NCBI GenBank assembly: GCA_026397915.1
Contig: JAPLTX010000007.1
Span: forward strand, 23,347 to 87,346
Reading direction: 5' to 3'
From: Verrucomicrobiota bacterium
GTDB lineage: Bacteria; Verrucomicrobiota; Verrucomicrobiia; CAIQCK01
DNA length: 64,000 bases
The position numbers and the translations under genes are program-made. Below are positions 25,970 through 35,192 of the stretch, piece by piece (the first letter of the stretch is position 1; the number at the start of each line of letters is the position of its first letter). The notes under the pieces are model-generated. The model ran no database searches. It was not told the DNA's origin and worked only from the letters and a program-made list of their open reading frames with translations.

Positions 25970-27368
25970 GTTCGATTTCCTCGAGTGACTGGCCCTTGGT
26001 TTCCGGCACGGCGCGCCAGACCAGCAGCACCAGCACAACGCAGAAGCCGGCATAGACGTAGAACGGGAAGGCGTGGTTGAACTCGCGCACGAACCACGAT
26101 TCCTTCGCGTCGAGCAGCGGGAAAGTCTGCGTGACGATGTAGTCGGCCAACCAGAGGAAAAACGTCGCCAAGCCCAGCGCGCGGCCACGGATCGCCGTTG
26201 GATAGATTTCCGCGAGGATGACCCATGTCACGGGGCCGACCGACAGGCCGAAGCAGGCAATGTAGAGAACGATGAACAGCAACATCCAGCCGCCCGCCGC
26301 CGCTGGGTCGCTCATCGTTTGCGCGAGCGCGCCCATCGCCAGCAGGCTCACGCCCATGCCCGACGCGCCGATGAGCATCAGCGGTTTGCGGCCCCACTGG
26401 TCCACCGTCGCGATGGCAATGAGCGTGAAGAGCACGCCGGAACCGTTGATGATCATCTGCTGGAGCAGGCCCGCGTCCACACCGGTCGAGGAGCTGAGGT
26501 TTTTGAAAATCGTCGCACCGAAATACATGAAGACGTTGATGCCGGTGACTTGCTGCAAGATCGCCAGCGCAACGCCGATGACCAGCGGCCGGCGCAGTTG
26601 GTGCGAGAACACCTCGCCCCATGTGCCGCGTTCCTGCGCCAGCGCCGCGCGGATGCTCGCACTCTCCATCTCTGCAAACGCCCCGCCGCCGACGCGCCGC
26701 AGGATGGCCAGCGCCGTGTCGTCGCGGCGTTGCTCGATGAGCCAGCGCGGGCTTTCAGGTATCGCCAGCAGCAGCGCCGCGAAAACCACCGCCGGCGCGA
26801 TGCCGGTGCCGAACATCCAGCGCCAGCCGCTCTGGATGAGCCACGCCTGGTCGCCGCAGCCGGCGATGTAGTAGTTAATGAATGAAGTCGTCGCGATGCC
26901 GCCGACGATGGCGATCTGGTTGACCGCCACCATTCGCCCGCGAATTCGTGCTGGCGTGATTTCGGCGATATACATCGGCGTGGAGATCGAAGCGATGCCG
27001 ATGCCGACGCCACCGAGGACGCGGAACACGATGAACGTCCAGATGTCGTGCGGCAACGCCGTGCCGATGGCCGACGCGAGAAACATTGCCGCCGCGAGAA
27101 ACATTGCGCACTTGCGCCCAAACCGGTCCGACAGCGGACCGACGATCAGCACGCCCGCCGCACAGCCGATGAGCACGCAGCCCGACGCCCAGCCTTTCAT
27201 GAAGTCGCTGAGGCCGAAGCGCGCCGTCAGCGGCTCGATGGCCCCGGAGATGACACCAGTGTCGTAGCCGAAGAGCAATCCGCCGAGCGTGGCAACGAAG
27301 CAAACGAGAACCACGTAGGCGGCAGAGTAGTCCTCTCGCTCCGCGAGAGGCACATTGTGTTGTTTCAT
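25953..27368 (-). CDS. Sugar porter, major facilitator superfamily (XylE/GLUT type)
   Basis: 471 residues, 12 membrane segments. Sugar porter motifs: GGLLFGYDTGVISGA in helix 1, DRFGRK in loop 2-3, PESPRWL after helix 6 and the RR/K motif DRWGRK-like (DQWGRKPLM) in loop 8-9, then PETKGQSLEEIE at the C-terminus, which is characteristic. Imports a monosaccharide, probably with a proton. The ATG at 27368 fits the usual N-terminus; 20 extra residues upstream are unlikely. The sugar cannot be told. Confidence 0.9.
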   Translation of the reverse strand: MKQHNVPLAEREDYSAAYVVLVCFVATLGGLLFGYDTGVISGAIEPLTARFGLSDFMKGWASGCVLIGCAAGVLIVGPLSDRFGRKCAMFLAAAMFLASAIGTALPHDIWTFIVFRVLGGVGIGIASISTPMYIAEITPARIRGRMVAVNQIAIVGGIATTSFINYYIAGCGDQAWLIQSGWRWMFGTGIAPAVVFAALLLAIPESPRWLIEQRRDDTALAILRRVGGGAFAEMESASIRAALAQERGTWGEVFSHQLRRPLVIGVALAILQQVTGINVFMYFGATIFKNLSSSTGVDAGLLQQMIINGSGVLFTLIAIATVDQWGRKPLMLIGASGMGVSLLAMGALAQTMSDPAAAGGWMLLFIVLYIACFGLSVGPVTWVILAEIYPTAIRGRALGLATFFLWLADYIVTQTFPLLDAKESWFVREFNHAFPFYVYAGFCVVLVLLVWRAVPETKGQSLEEIERSWRK

Positions 27369-27532
27369 ATTTCGTCCGCATTCTAGCGGTTTACGCGCCC
27401 TACGGGAACAGCCAAACGGCCAATTCATTGAACAGAATGCCAGCCATGCGATGACGGATTTCAGATCGAGCGCGCACGCCGGTCAGATGACAGGTTGAAA
27501 ACCTGCCCCACTTTGGTTGAAGATGTTCAACA

Positions 27533-29062
27533 ATGAATAACGATGTATTGACCCAGCGCCTGCGGGCGGCTGCGGAGTTGTTGGAGGCGATAGCCAAAGA
27601 CCGCAGTCTGCTTGCACAGGTTGCAGACAGGGAAAGGGAACGCCTGCTGAAGGCAGCCGGCGAAATCTCGCGGCCGGATGCCATCGCGCGCCGTCAGTTG
27701 GTCAAGGTAAGGCAGCGTCTGCGCCGCGCCGCAAAGATCCAGCGTGACCAGGACGTGCTTAACAAGACCGGCATCCGCAAGCTGCGGCGCAAGTCGGTGT
27801 TTACGACGCCAAATTATCACCCGCCGGCCGGGTTCAAGCAGGAGGAAGTGGAAACTGACCCGGACTTTCGCGAGGTCGTCGAGCCGCAGAACTGCTACAT
27901 CTGCAAACGCGATTACACCACCATCCACCATTTCTATGACCAGCTTTGCCCGGATTGCGCGGCAGTGAATTTGCAGAAGCGGACCGAGATGACTGATCTG
28001 AGCGGACGCGTTGCGTTGCTGACCGGTGGACGCGTCAAGATTGGCTACCAAGCCGGGATCAAGTTGTTGCGGGCTGGCGCGCAACTCATTGTTTCCACGC
28101 GCTTCCCGCGCGACGCGGCGGCGCGTTATGCCAAGGAGCCGGATTTCGGGCAGTGGGGGCATCGCTTGGAGATCTTCGGGCTGGATTTGCGTCACACGCC
28201 GAGCGTCGAGGCGTTCTGCCGGCATTTGATGACGACCCGCAACCGGCTCGATTTCATCATCAACAATGCCTGTCAGACCGTGCGGCGACCGCCGGAGTTC
28301 TACGCGCACATGATGGTTGGTGAATCCGGACCGATGGACGCAATACCGGAAGACGCGCGGCGCTTGCTTGGCGCTTACGAGGGATTGCGCGGTTATCACT
28401 TGCTGCCTACGGGCGAGACGGCGTTGCGTGAGCGCGGTGTGCCGCCGGCCGTGGGCATCACGCACGCGGCGGCGCTTTCGCAGGTGCCACTGTCGCCGGC
28501 GGAACTCGCGGCGCACCGCGATTTGTTTCCGGAGGGCAAACTCGACCAGGATTTGCAGCAGGTGGATTTGCGTGACCGGAACTCCTGGCGGCTGATGATG
28601 GCGGAAGTTCCCTCCGTGGAACTGCTGGAGGTGCATTTGGTGAACGCGGTCGCGCCGTTTGTGCTGAACGCCCGCTTGAAGCCGTTGATGCTGCGAGCGC
28701 CGGAGCGCGACAAGCACATCGTGAACGTCTCGGCGGTGGAGGGCCAGTTTTACCGGCCTTCCAAGACCACGCGCCATCCGCACACAAACATGGCGAAAGC
28801 GGCGTTGAACATGATGACACGCACCTCGGCGGCCGATTATCACACCGACGGCATCCACATGAACAGTGTGGATACCGGATGGGTCACCGACGAAGATCCG
28901 GCACAGATCGCGGAGCGGAAGAAACACGAGCATCGTTTTCACCCGCCGCTGGACATCGTGGATGGCGCGGCGCGGATCGCGGATCCGATCATCAGTGGCT
29001 TTAACACCGGCGAGCACGTCTGGGGAAAATTTCTGAAGGATTATCAGCCGACGGATTGGTAG
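27533..29062 (+). CDS. SDR family oxidoreductase with N-terminal CxxC zinc-ribbon-like segment
   Basis: 509 residues. The first ~150 residues are a charged helical region plus a CYIC...CPDC pair (four Cys, probable zinc site). The rest is a Rossmann [12 protein letters not shown] for cofactor binding, IINNAC in place of the usual NNAG, and VNVSAVEG with Ser400. At the expected YxxxK site the sequence is T418-N-M-A-K422, so the catalytic Tyr is absent there; a Y407-R-P-S-K411 lies earlier and could substitute. Not in an operon; the stop codon is 38 bases before the PL6 remnant. Confidence 0.72.
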   Translation: MNNDVLTQRLRAAAELLEAIAKDRSLLAQVADRERERLLKAAGEISRPDAIARRQLVKVRQRLRRAAKIQRDQDVLNKTGIRKLRRKSVFTTPNYHPPAGFKQEEVETDPDFREVVEPQNCYICKRDYTTIHHFYDQLCPDCAAVNLQKRTEMTDLSGRVALLTGGRVKIGYQAGIKLLRAGAQLIVSTRFPRDAAARYAKEPDFGQWGHRLEIFGLDLRHTPSVEAFCRHLMTTRNRLDFIINNACQTVRRPPEFYAHMMVGESGPMDAIPEDARRLLGAYEGLRGYHLLPTGETALRERGVPPAVGITHAAALSQVPLSPAELAAHRDLFPEGKLDQDLQQVDLRDRNSWRLMMAEVPSVELLEVHLVNAVAPFVLNARLKPLMLRAPERDKHIVNVSAVEGQFYRPSKTTRHPHTNMAKAALNMMTRTSAADYHTDGIHMNSVDTGWVTDEDPAQIAERKKHEHRFHPPLDIVDGAARIADPIISGFNTGEHVWGKFLKDYQPTDW

Positions 29063-29100
29063 AATGTCCAAGCAGTCGGCGAATGTCCGCGGGTGGTCCC

Positions 29101-29999
29101 TCACGGAGCGTCGGGACCCACGTCAATCGAAGTCAGCGGCCCGCGTTTGACAGGATCCTTGCTGAATTCCTCGGCCCCAATGTCCCGCCGACCAATTCGG
29201 GCACGGCCAAACACGTCTTCGGCAATCACCGGGGAGACTTCGACCGCGGCGTCAATTGCGGTGCTCGAATCCGTCAGACGCCAAAGGCCCAGGCCATCCT
29301 CCGCCCGACGCAGGCGGGGATCCTCAAAGCGAAACCAGCTTGCCCATGCCTCGCTGGGAACAGGTCCGCAAACGTATCCGAGGTTGCCATGCGCCCGCAG
29401 GTTGCGGACAAGCTCGAGGTTCACGAGGGGCAAGGATTGGGGCTTGGTGCGAACGACCATGTTGTTGACGAAGGTGCAGTCGGTCGGAATACACGTTCGC
29501 TCTTTGTCCTTCTTGAAACCGAACTAGAGCGGCGCGCAGTCAATCCACGTGTTGAAGGCGATCCAACACCGCGTGGGCGGAACCGATGTCATGTCGTCGT
29601 ATTTCTTGCCAACGTTCTCGGTGGTGGACGTGTCGAGCGTGCCGGGAATCAGCGCGAGGGGCGCCTCATGCCGCTTGCCGGTCAGGCCGAGGAAGTAGTT
29701 GTTGAAGACGCGGTGCTCGAATCCGTAAAGCTTGACGCCGCCGCGCCGCCAATCGTCGCCCCGCCGCGATGTTCTGCCCGCAGAACGATCGGCGCCTCCA
29801 CCGTGCCGTGTTTGCCCTCGATGCGTATCGGCCGCGTCGTCTCGTAAGTGCCATCAGCCACCAGCACCGTCGCGCCCGGCTCCAGCCCGCGTATCGCCTC
29901 TTGAAGCTCGGCCAACGAGCCGACGGTCAACGACGCGCTCGCCGAAGCTTCGACAGCGATACCTTGTGCGAGCAGGAGGGTGATGAAGACGCAGTTCAT
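29101..29999 (-). pseudogene. Polysaccharide lyase family 6 (alginate lyase/chondroitinase B-like) remnant
   Basis: Two PL6-like pieces on one strand in different frames. The N-terminal part (from 29999) has a signal peptide and ADGTYETTRPIRIEGKHGTVEAP typical of PL6. A frame change near 29740 enters GVKLYGFEHRVFNNYFLGLTGK, then an in-frame TAG falls at about 29525, after which FGFKKDKERT...VNNMVVRT continues to the stop at 29101. The total span (about 300 codons) is shorter than a normal PL6 of roughly 450 or more residues, so a middle part is deleted. It follows the PQQ-propeller gene by 30 bases. Confidence 0.78.
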
Positions 30000-30029
30000 C
30001 GCTTTGCGTTCGGTTTCTTTCGACCGTGC

Positions 30030-31382
30030 TTACTTCCCCGAAATCGCCAGCAGGCTCCGTTGTGTGGGCAGATACAACACACCGTCCGCCGCTGTCGGTG
30101 TGATCGGCGCTGTTTGCAGCTTCGTTCGCGACAGCACCTCCAGCGTCCTTCCCGCCTTCAACACCCACAAAGCGCCCGATTCGGTGCCGATATAAACCTT
30201 CCCGTCCGCGACGAACGGCGACGCGCACCACGTCCGGCCGCCGAGCGGATGCACCCAGCACCGTTCGCCTTTCACCGCGTCGAAACAATGCGCGTTGCCC
30301 GGCGTGTCCACGATGTAGAGCAGCCCGTCCGCTACCGCCGGCGTCGCCAGCGTCCGCTCCACCAGCGTCGAGTCCCAGACCTTCTTCCCCGTCGCGGCGT
30401 CTACGCACGACAGGCAACCCTGACCGTCGCCATGCACCGGACTTTGCCCGATTGCCACGTAAACACGGCCGTTCCAAAACAGCGGCGAGCCGATGATCTC
30501 GCTCGGCCCGTCCGGGCGGCGTTTCCTATGCGTCGAATACGGCACCGGCACGCCGTTGCGCATCCGGTATCCCGGCGGATTGCAGTCGTAGGACCAGACT
30601 TTCTTCAAAACCTGCACGCCGTCGCGCGACGCCGAAGGCAACTCGAACGCATACAGCACTCCATCCCCGCCGCCGAAGAACACCAGCGTGCGCCCGTTCA
30701 CCTTGCCCGCGATGGGCGACGACCAGTTGCAGTGGAACAACCGTTCACCGATTCGCTCCCCGTCGCGCGCGACGAGCCGGCCTGTTTTCTTGTCGAGCGC
30801 GATCAATGTCGGCGCCTGCGGTGACGGCACCTTGTCGTGGCGGTCGTCCAGTCCGTTCGACGTGCAGGCAAAGATCAAATCGCCGACGATCAGCGGCGTG
30901 CTCCCGCAGACATCGTGCGGCACCACGCCAAGCTCCTTGATGAAATCATACCGCCACACCACCGCGCCGTTGTTCCGATCCACGCACAACACCTCGCCGC
31001 GGTTGCCGACCACGAACACCCGCCCTCCGTCCACCTGCGGCTTGGAACAAATCCCGCACTTCCACTGGTCGAAATGAAATGGCGGCGTCACGCCCTCCAT
31101 GTAGCGCGGACTCGGCGTCTCCCAGATCAACTTGCCCGTCGCCTGCTCCACGCACATCAACACGCCGCCGCCGGTTGGCTCGTAGCCGGGTCGTTGCACC
31201 GCGCTGTCGTCCGTAGCCAGAAACATCCTGCCGCGGTCAATCGTCGGGATCGAGTATTGATGTGCGCCGAGTTTGATCTCCCACAGCGGCGTTGCCCCGC
31301 CTGGATCCGCCGGCAACTCCCTGCCTTGGATGGCGAGCGACACCAACAGGAGGGCGGCGAAGAAGAGAATCCGCCTGTTCAT
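30030..31382 (-). CDS. Exported PQQ-like beta-propeller protein
   Basis: 450 residues with a signal peptide (MNRRILFFAALLLVSLA). Repeated WD/PQQ-like blades show as DATGKKVWDS, DAVKGERCWVHPL, VADGLLYIVDT, VEQATGKLIWE and similar motifs, about seven blades. The family binds PQQ only in some members; no bound cofactor can be read. The start is ambiguous between ATGs at 31388 and 31382; AGGAAGGGA lies just upstream of both. 16 bases after the beta-helix gene. Confidence 0.85.
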   Translation of the reverse strand: MNRRILFFAALLLVSLAIQGRELPADPGGATPLWEIKLGAHQYSIPTIDRGRMFLATDDSAVQRPGYEPTGGGVLMCVEQATGKLIWETPSPRYMEGVTPPFHFDQWKCGICSKPQVDGGRVFVVGNRGEVLCVDRNNGAVVWRYDFIKELGVVPHDVCGSTPLIVGDLIFACTSNGLDDRHDKVPSPQAPTLIALDKKTGRLVARDGERIGERLFHCNWSSPIAGKVNGRTLVFFGGGDGVLYAFELPSASRDGVQVLKKVWSYDCNPPGYRMRNGVPVPYSTHRKRRPDGPSEIIGSPLFWNGRVYVAIGQSPVHGDGQGCLSCVDAATGKKVWDSTLVERTLATPAVADGLLYIVDTPGNAHCFDAVKGERCWVHPLGGRTWCASPFVADGKVYIGTESGALWVLKAGRTLEVLSRTKLQTAPITPTAADGVLYLPTQRSLLAISGK

Positions 31383-31398
31383 CGTCATTCCCTTCCTG

Positions 31399-33279
31399 TC
31401 ACCACATCTTGAGCTTGAGTTGGCCGGCACCGGGATTTTCAAACGGGCCGGCTGTCGGTGATGTCTTGCTGCGTCGCTTGCCGAAGTAATCGCCGTCAAC
31501 CTTCAGCGGTGAGCCGTTGGGGTTCACGTAGCGAACGTCGGGAATTTTGGCTTTGCCCAACAGTTCGGTGGTTACAAGCTTCGTCGTGGCCTTTGACAGC
31601 GACGCAGGGAGCGTCAGGTGGAGATGCGGTTGGCCGGCTTCCTCTACGAGCTTGAAGTCAAACGCTTCTGATAACGTGAGCGGATTCGCCTCCTTGCCGT
31701 AAGGCCGCGCGCCGTTGAAATAGACGTTGCCGCCGGTCTGGAGCGGAAACTCGCGACTGTCGTAAACCCAGAGGCCAAACCCAACGGAGCGTGGCGCGGC
31801 TTTCTTTGCCTTCGGCGCGACTGCCGGAGTTTCGGCCGCGCCGACGAAGATGTTGTTGTAGAAGCGGTCATCGCCACCCTTGGTGTTGACGAGGCCGGCG
31901 ACCTTCGTTGAATGCTCGGGATGAAAAGGCGTGGCGCGGCGCGGCTCGGGCTGGCTGATGATTTTGCCGGTGATCAGGTTGTGAGCGTAAGCGCCGCCTT
32001 CGGAGACGTCCAACAAAGTAGTGGCGGACAGGAAGATGTTGTTGTCCACGACGAACGGGCCGTGGTTCACCTCGACGAACAAGTCCTCACGGTCGTTGTC
32101 GTGGAAGAGGTTTTGCGTGACGCGCGTGCCTTGCGCCATCCAGTCGAGCCACAGACCGCGCGTGGTGCGGTAGATGTGGTTGCGGCTAATCTCAGTGTCA
32201 ATGGCGGCGTGGAACTTGATGCCCGCCATCTCCGCGCCAGTGAAGAGCCGCCGGACGTGGATGTCGTGGATGATGTTGCCGGTGACGGTGCTGAACGAAC
32301 AGCCGAGGCTGCCGACGATGCCGGCCTGTTCGCAATGCGAGACAGTGTTGTTGCGGACAATGTGGTGGCCAATGTTCTCCTTCGTCCACGCGATGGGATG
32401 GGCGTGGGCGCGCTCGATGGTCTTGACGTAGCCTTCGGCGGAGTTGGCGGAAGTATTGTCGAACTCGTCGCCATGTTTGCCCAGCGCGATGCCGGAGCAG
32501 ATCGAGTGGCTGACCGTATTGCTCTCAATGATCCAGCCTTTGCTCCAATGCGTGCCGATCAGGCCGATCTGTTCCGCCGTCGGCGGCGCCCACGGCGTGG
32601 CGGCGTGGCGCATCGTGAAGCCGCGCACGGTGATGAAGTTCCGGCCCGGTTTGTCGGGATAGAAGACGGTGCGGCGCACGTTGATCTCCACCAATTGCTC
32701 GTTCGGGTTGACACCCTTGAACTGCGCCCAGATCGTCGTGTTCTCGCTCTCGACTTTGCCGAACCACAGCGGTGTCTCAGCGACCGGTTTCATCACGTCA
32801 TCCAACTTCGCCGCCTCGGTTAGCCACTCACCATTGAGATAGACCGCGCCGGTGTGATGCTCCCGGCCCTTGGGATTGAACCAGTCGCCGCGGATGAGAT
32901 CGCTATAGGGATTGAAGCCACCGAAGAACGAATTCGGCAGCGTCACCTTCCAGACATCGTCCTGAACCTTCGTCCAATTCTTGACGACCTCCGAGCCTTT
33001 GATCTCCACCTTCTCGCCCGGCGCGGCCTGATAGACGATGCGTTTCTTGTCGGACGTGCCGCCGCGCGGTGGATTGATGCGTTCGCGATAAACGCCCTCA
33101 TGCACAGTGACGACATCACCCGGCTGCGCAAGCTCGGCAGCGCGCTGGATGGTGCGTAGAGGCGTGGATTTCGTCGCAGGGTTGGTGTCGTTGCCTGCAA
33201 CGGTAACATGCAGCTCTTTCGCTTGAGCGACAACCGCGAGGGTAATGATGGTTACGAATGTTGTGGTTGCTGTTCTCAT
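31399..33279 (-). CDS. Exported right-handed parallel beta-helix protein
   Basis: 626 residues with a signal peptide. DUF1565-like start (GNDTNPATKSTPLRTIQRAAELAQPGD...EGVYRE) followed by many short Asn/Gly turns (NNTVSH, GNIIHDIH, RNHIYRT) typical of parallel beta-helices in pectate lyases and related carbohydrate-active enzymes. Probably acts on a polysaccharide; no catalytic site was identified. Overlaps the upstream sulfatase by four bases, so both are in one operon. Confidence 0.82.
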   Translation of the reverse strand: MRTATTTFVTIITLAVVAQAKELHVTVAGNDTNPATKSTPLRTIQRAAELAQPGDVVTVHEGVYRERINPPRGGTSDKKRIVYQAAPGEKVEIKGSEVVKNWTKVQDDVWKVTLPNSFFGGFNPYSDLIRGDWFNPKGREHHTGAVYLNGEWLTEAAKLDDVMKPVAETPLWFGKVESENTTIWAQFKGVNPNEQLVEINVRRTVFYPDKPGRNFITVRGFTMRHAATPWAPPTAEQIGLIGTHWSKGWIIESNTVSHSICSGIALGKHGDEFDNTSANSAEGYVKTIERAHAHPIAWTKENIGHHIVRNNTVSHCEQAGIVGSLGCSFSTVTGNIIHDIHVRRLFTGAEMAGIKFHAAIDTEISRNHIYRTTRGLWLDWMAQGTRVTQNLFHDNDREDLFVEVNHGPFVVDNNIFLSATTLLDVSEGGAYAHNLITGKIISQPEPRRATPFHPEHSTKVAGLVNTKGGDDRFYNNIFVGAAETPAVAPKAKKAAPRSVGFGLWVYDSREFPLQTGGNVYFNGARPYGKEANPLTLSEAFDFKLVEEAGQPHLHLTLPASLSKATTKLVTTELLGKAKIPDVRYVNPNGSPLKVDGDYFGKRRSKTSPTAGPFENPGAGQLKLKMW

Positions 33280-35186
33280 CTCTTTCCTTTCTTGCGGGCT
33301 GCCGCCTTTGCGCGCGCCTCAAACACAGGGTTTTCGGTGCCGGTAAGCGTGGCGATTGTGCCCTGGATGCACCAGCGGGCATACATCTGTTTCACGCCGG
33401 GCAACGCAGTCTGTATGGCTGGCAGCGCTGGGCGGCTCTTTTCGCCGAGCAGTTGCAGCGTCCGTGCTGCGTAGAGCACCGCGAGTTCATCGTCCGTCGC
33501 AAGCATTCCCGCGAGCCGGTCGAGCGCCGCGTGATCATCGCATTGCGCCACCAGCACGCCTGCGGCTTCGATTCGCACCGGTAACGATTCGTCGGCGAGA
33601 GCTTTCTTGAGCGCGTCCTTTGCAGCGGCGGCTTCACGGCCGGCGGCACGCAACCCGATTGCAGCCCAATAGCGCACGGTCGGATCAGAATCGCCGAGGC
33701 ACCGGGCAAATTCCTCAACCTGTCCCGGCAGGCCGACGCGCCATGCGGTGTCGAGCACGCGAGCCAGCGGGAAATATTCTTCTTCGCGCGCCAGTTCGAC
33801 CAACGGCTTCTTCGTCTGCTCGCAGAGCTTCGTTGCCTGCCACTCGTGGATCAGGCCGACATCGCGCGCCTCAGTCTGCCAATCGCGCAGCGCCTTGCGG
33901 AGGCGTTCCAGCACCGGCCGGTATTCCGAATCGCTGGCGACGTTCTTCACTTGCCACGGGTCTTTTTCCGTGTCGTAGAGAGCCTCGGCGGGTTTCGTCG
34001 GCGCGGCGTAGGAAAGCTGCGCAGCGTTGAGTTTGCCCGCGGCGGCGAGCTTGGCGATCTCGCGGCGGAGTTCGAGTTGGTCGGAGTAGGCCTCCGGCTG
34101 GTTCCACGAGAGGTCGGGCATGAAGTTACGGATGTAGAGGTAGCGTTTATCGCGGACGGAACGGGCCAGTTCGAGCACTTCGTCCACGCGGTCGCGCGCG
34201 CCGAAGACGTAGTCACGCGGCGAGACGGCGGCTTTGCCGAGGAACGCGCGACCTTGCATGTGCGGCGGGACGGGGAGTTCGAGGAGGCTAAGTAGCGTCG
34301 GGCCGAGATCCATCAGGGTCACGAGTCGGTCGCAGGTGCCGCCGGGCGCGGCGGGGGCAAGGTGGCGGTATTTTTCGGGGAAGTAAATCACGAGCGGGAT
34401 TTTCAGACCGGTGTCCCAGATGGTGCGTTTGCCGCGCGGGATGCCCTGGCCGTGGTCGGGCCAGAAGAAGACGATGGTGTCGTCTTTCAAGCCGTCACTT
34501 TCCAGTTCCGCCAGGATTCTGGCGACGTGTTTGTCCACGGCGGTAATGCAATCGTGGACGCGCGCCATCGTGCGGCGGGCGGTCGGCGTGTCGGGGTAAT
34601 ACGGCGGCACGGGCGCGGTGGCCGGGTCGTGCCGCTCGGCGGGGTCGAGTTTGGGCGGGGTGCTCTCGAAGACTTGGCCCTGGTGCGTTTCGGTGAGGTT
34701 GAACACGGCGAAGAACGATTGGCCGGGTTTGCGGTTGCGCCAGTGGGCCTTGCCGCTGGATTCATCCCACGACTCGGCAATGATGCGTTGTTCGGCGCTG
34801 GTGTTGTAATCGGTCTTGACCCTGTTGCTGCAATAGTAGCCGGCCTGGCGCAGGTAGGTGGGGAAGCCCTTGATCGTGTCGGGCACGGCGAAGTGCGAGC
34901 GGAGCCGTTGCGTGCCGTAGGAGGTCGCGTAAGTGCCGGTGATGATCGCGAAGCGCGACGGTGAACAGACCGGCGCTGTGACGTAGGCGTTGTTGAAATA
35001 GACGCCGCGTTGAGCCAGCGCATCGAGGTTCGGCGTGCGCGCGTATTTCTCGCCGCAAAAGCCCAGCCACGGCGAGGTGTCTTCGCAGGAGATCCAGAGG
35101 ATGTTTGGACACGCCGCATCGCTGGCGTGCGATGTGGCCAGCGACGCCAGCATGAGCGCGGCGAGACTGCGGATTATTTTGTTCAT
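33276..35186 (-). CDS. Exported sulfatase with C-terminal HEAT-like repeats
   Basis: 636 residues. Signal peptide, then a sulfatase domain: ISCEDTSPWLG near the start, formylglycine motif CSPSR (C74), WPDHGQG and GDHGQG-like metal sites. The order resembles N-sulfoglucosamine sulfohydrolase-type S1 sulfatases. After about residue 450 come HEAT-like repeats (VEEFARCLGDSDPTVRYWAAIGLRAAG...), unusual for a sulfatase and suggesting protein-protein contact. Six bases after the URO-D-like gene. Confidence 0.88.
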   Translation of the reverse strand: MNKIIRSLAALMLASLATSHASDAACPNILWISCEDTSPWLGFCGEKYARTPNLDALAQRGVYFNNAYVTAPVCSPSRFAIITGTYATSYGTQRLRSHFAVPDTIKGFPTYLRQAGYYCSNRVKTDYNTSAEQRIIAESWDESSGKAHWRNRKPGQSFFAVFNLTETHQGQVFESTPPKLDPAERHDPATAPVPPYYPDTPTARRTMARVHDCITAVDKHVARILAELESDGLKDDTIVFFWPDHGQGIPRGKRTIWDTGLKIPLVIYFPEKYRHLAPAAPGGTCDRLVTLMDLGPTLLSLLELPVPPHMQGRAFLGKAAVSPRDYVFGARDRVDEVLELARSVRDKRYLYIRNFMPDLSWNQPEAYSDQLELRREIAKLAAAGKLNAAQLSYAAPTKPAEALYDTEKDPWQVKNVASDSEYRPVLERLRKALRDWQTEARDVGLIHEWQATKLCEQTKKPLVELAREEEYFPLARVLDTAWRVGLPGQVEEFARCLGDSDPTVRYWAAIGLRAAGREAAAAKDALKKALADESLPVRIEAAGVLVAQCDDHAALDRLAGMLATDDELAVLYAARTLQLLGEKSRPALPAIQTALPGVKQMYARWCIQGTIATLTGTENPVFEARAKAAARKKGKR

Positions 35187-35192
35187 CTGAGC

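Noticed and set aside
29524..29526. In-frame TAG in the PL6 remnant as recoded (pyrrolysine) codon
   Set aside because: It is accompanied by a frame change and a deletion in the same gene, and no recoding structure is visible, so it reads as decay.
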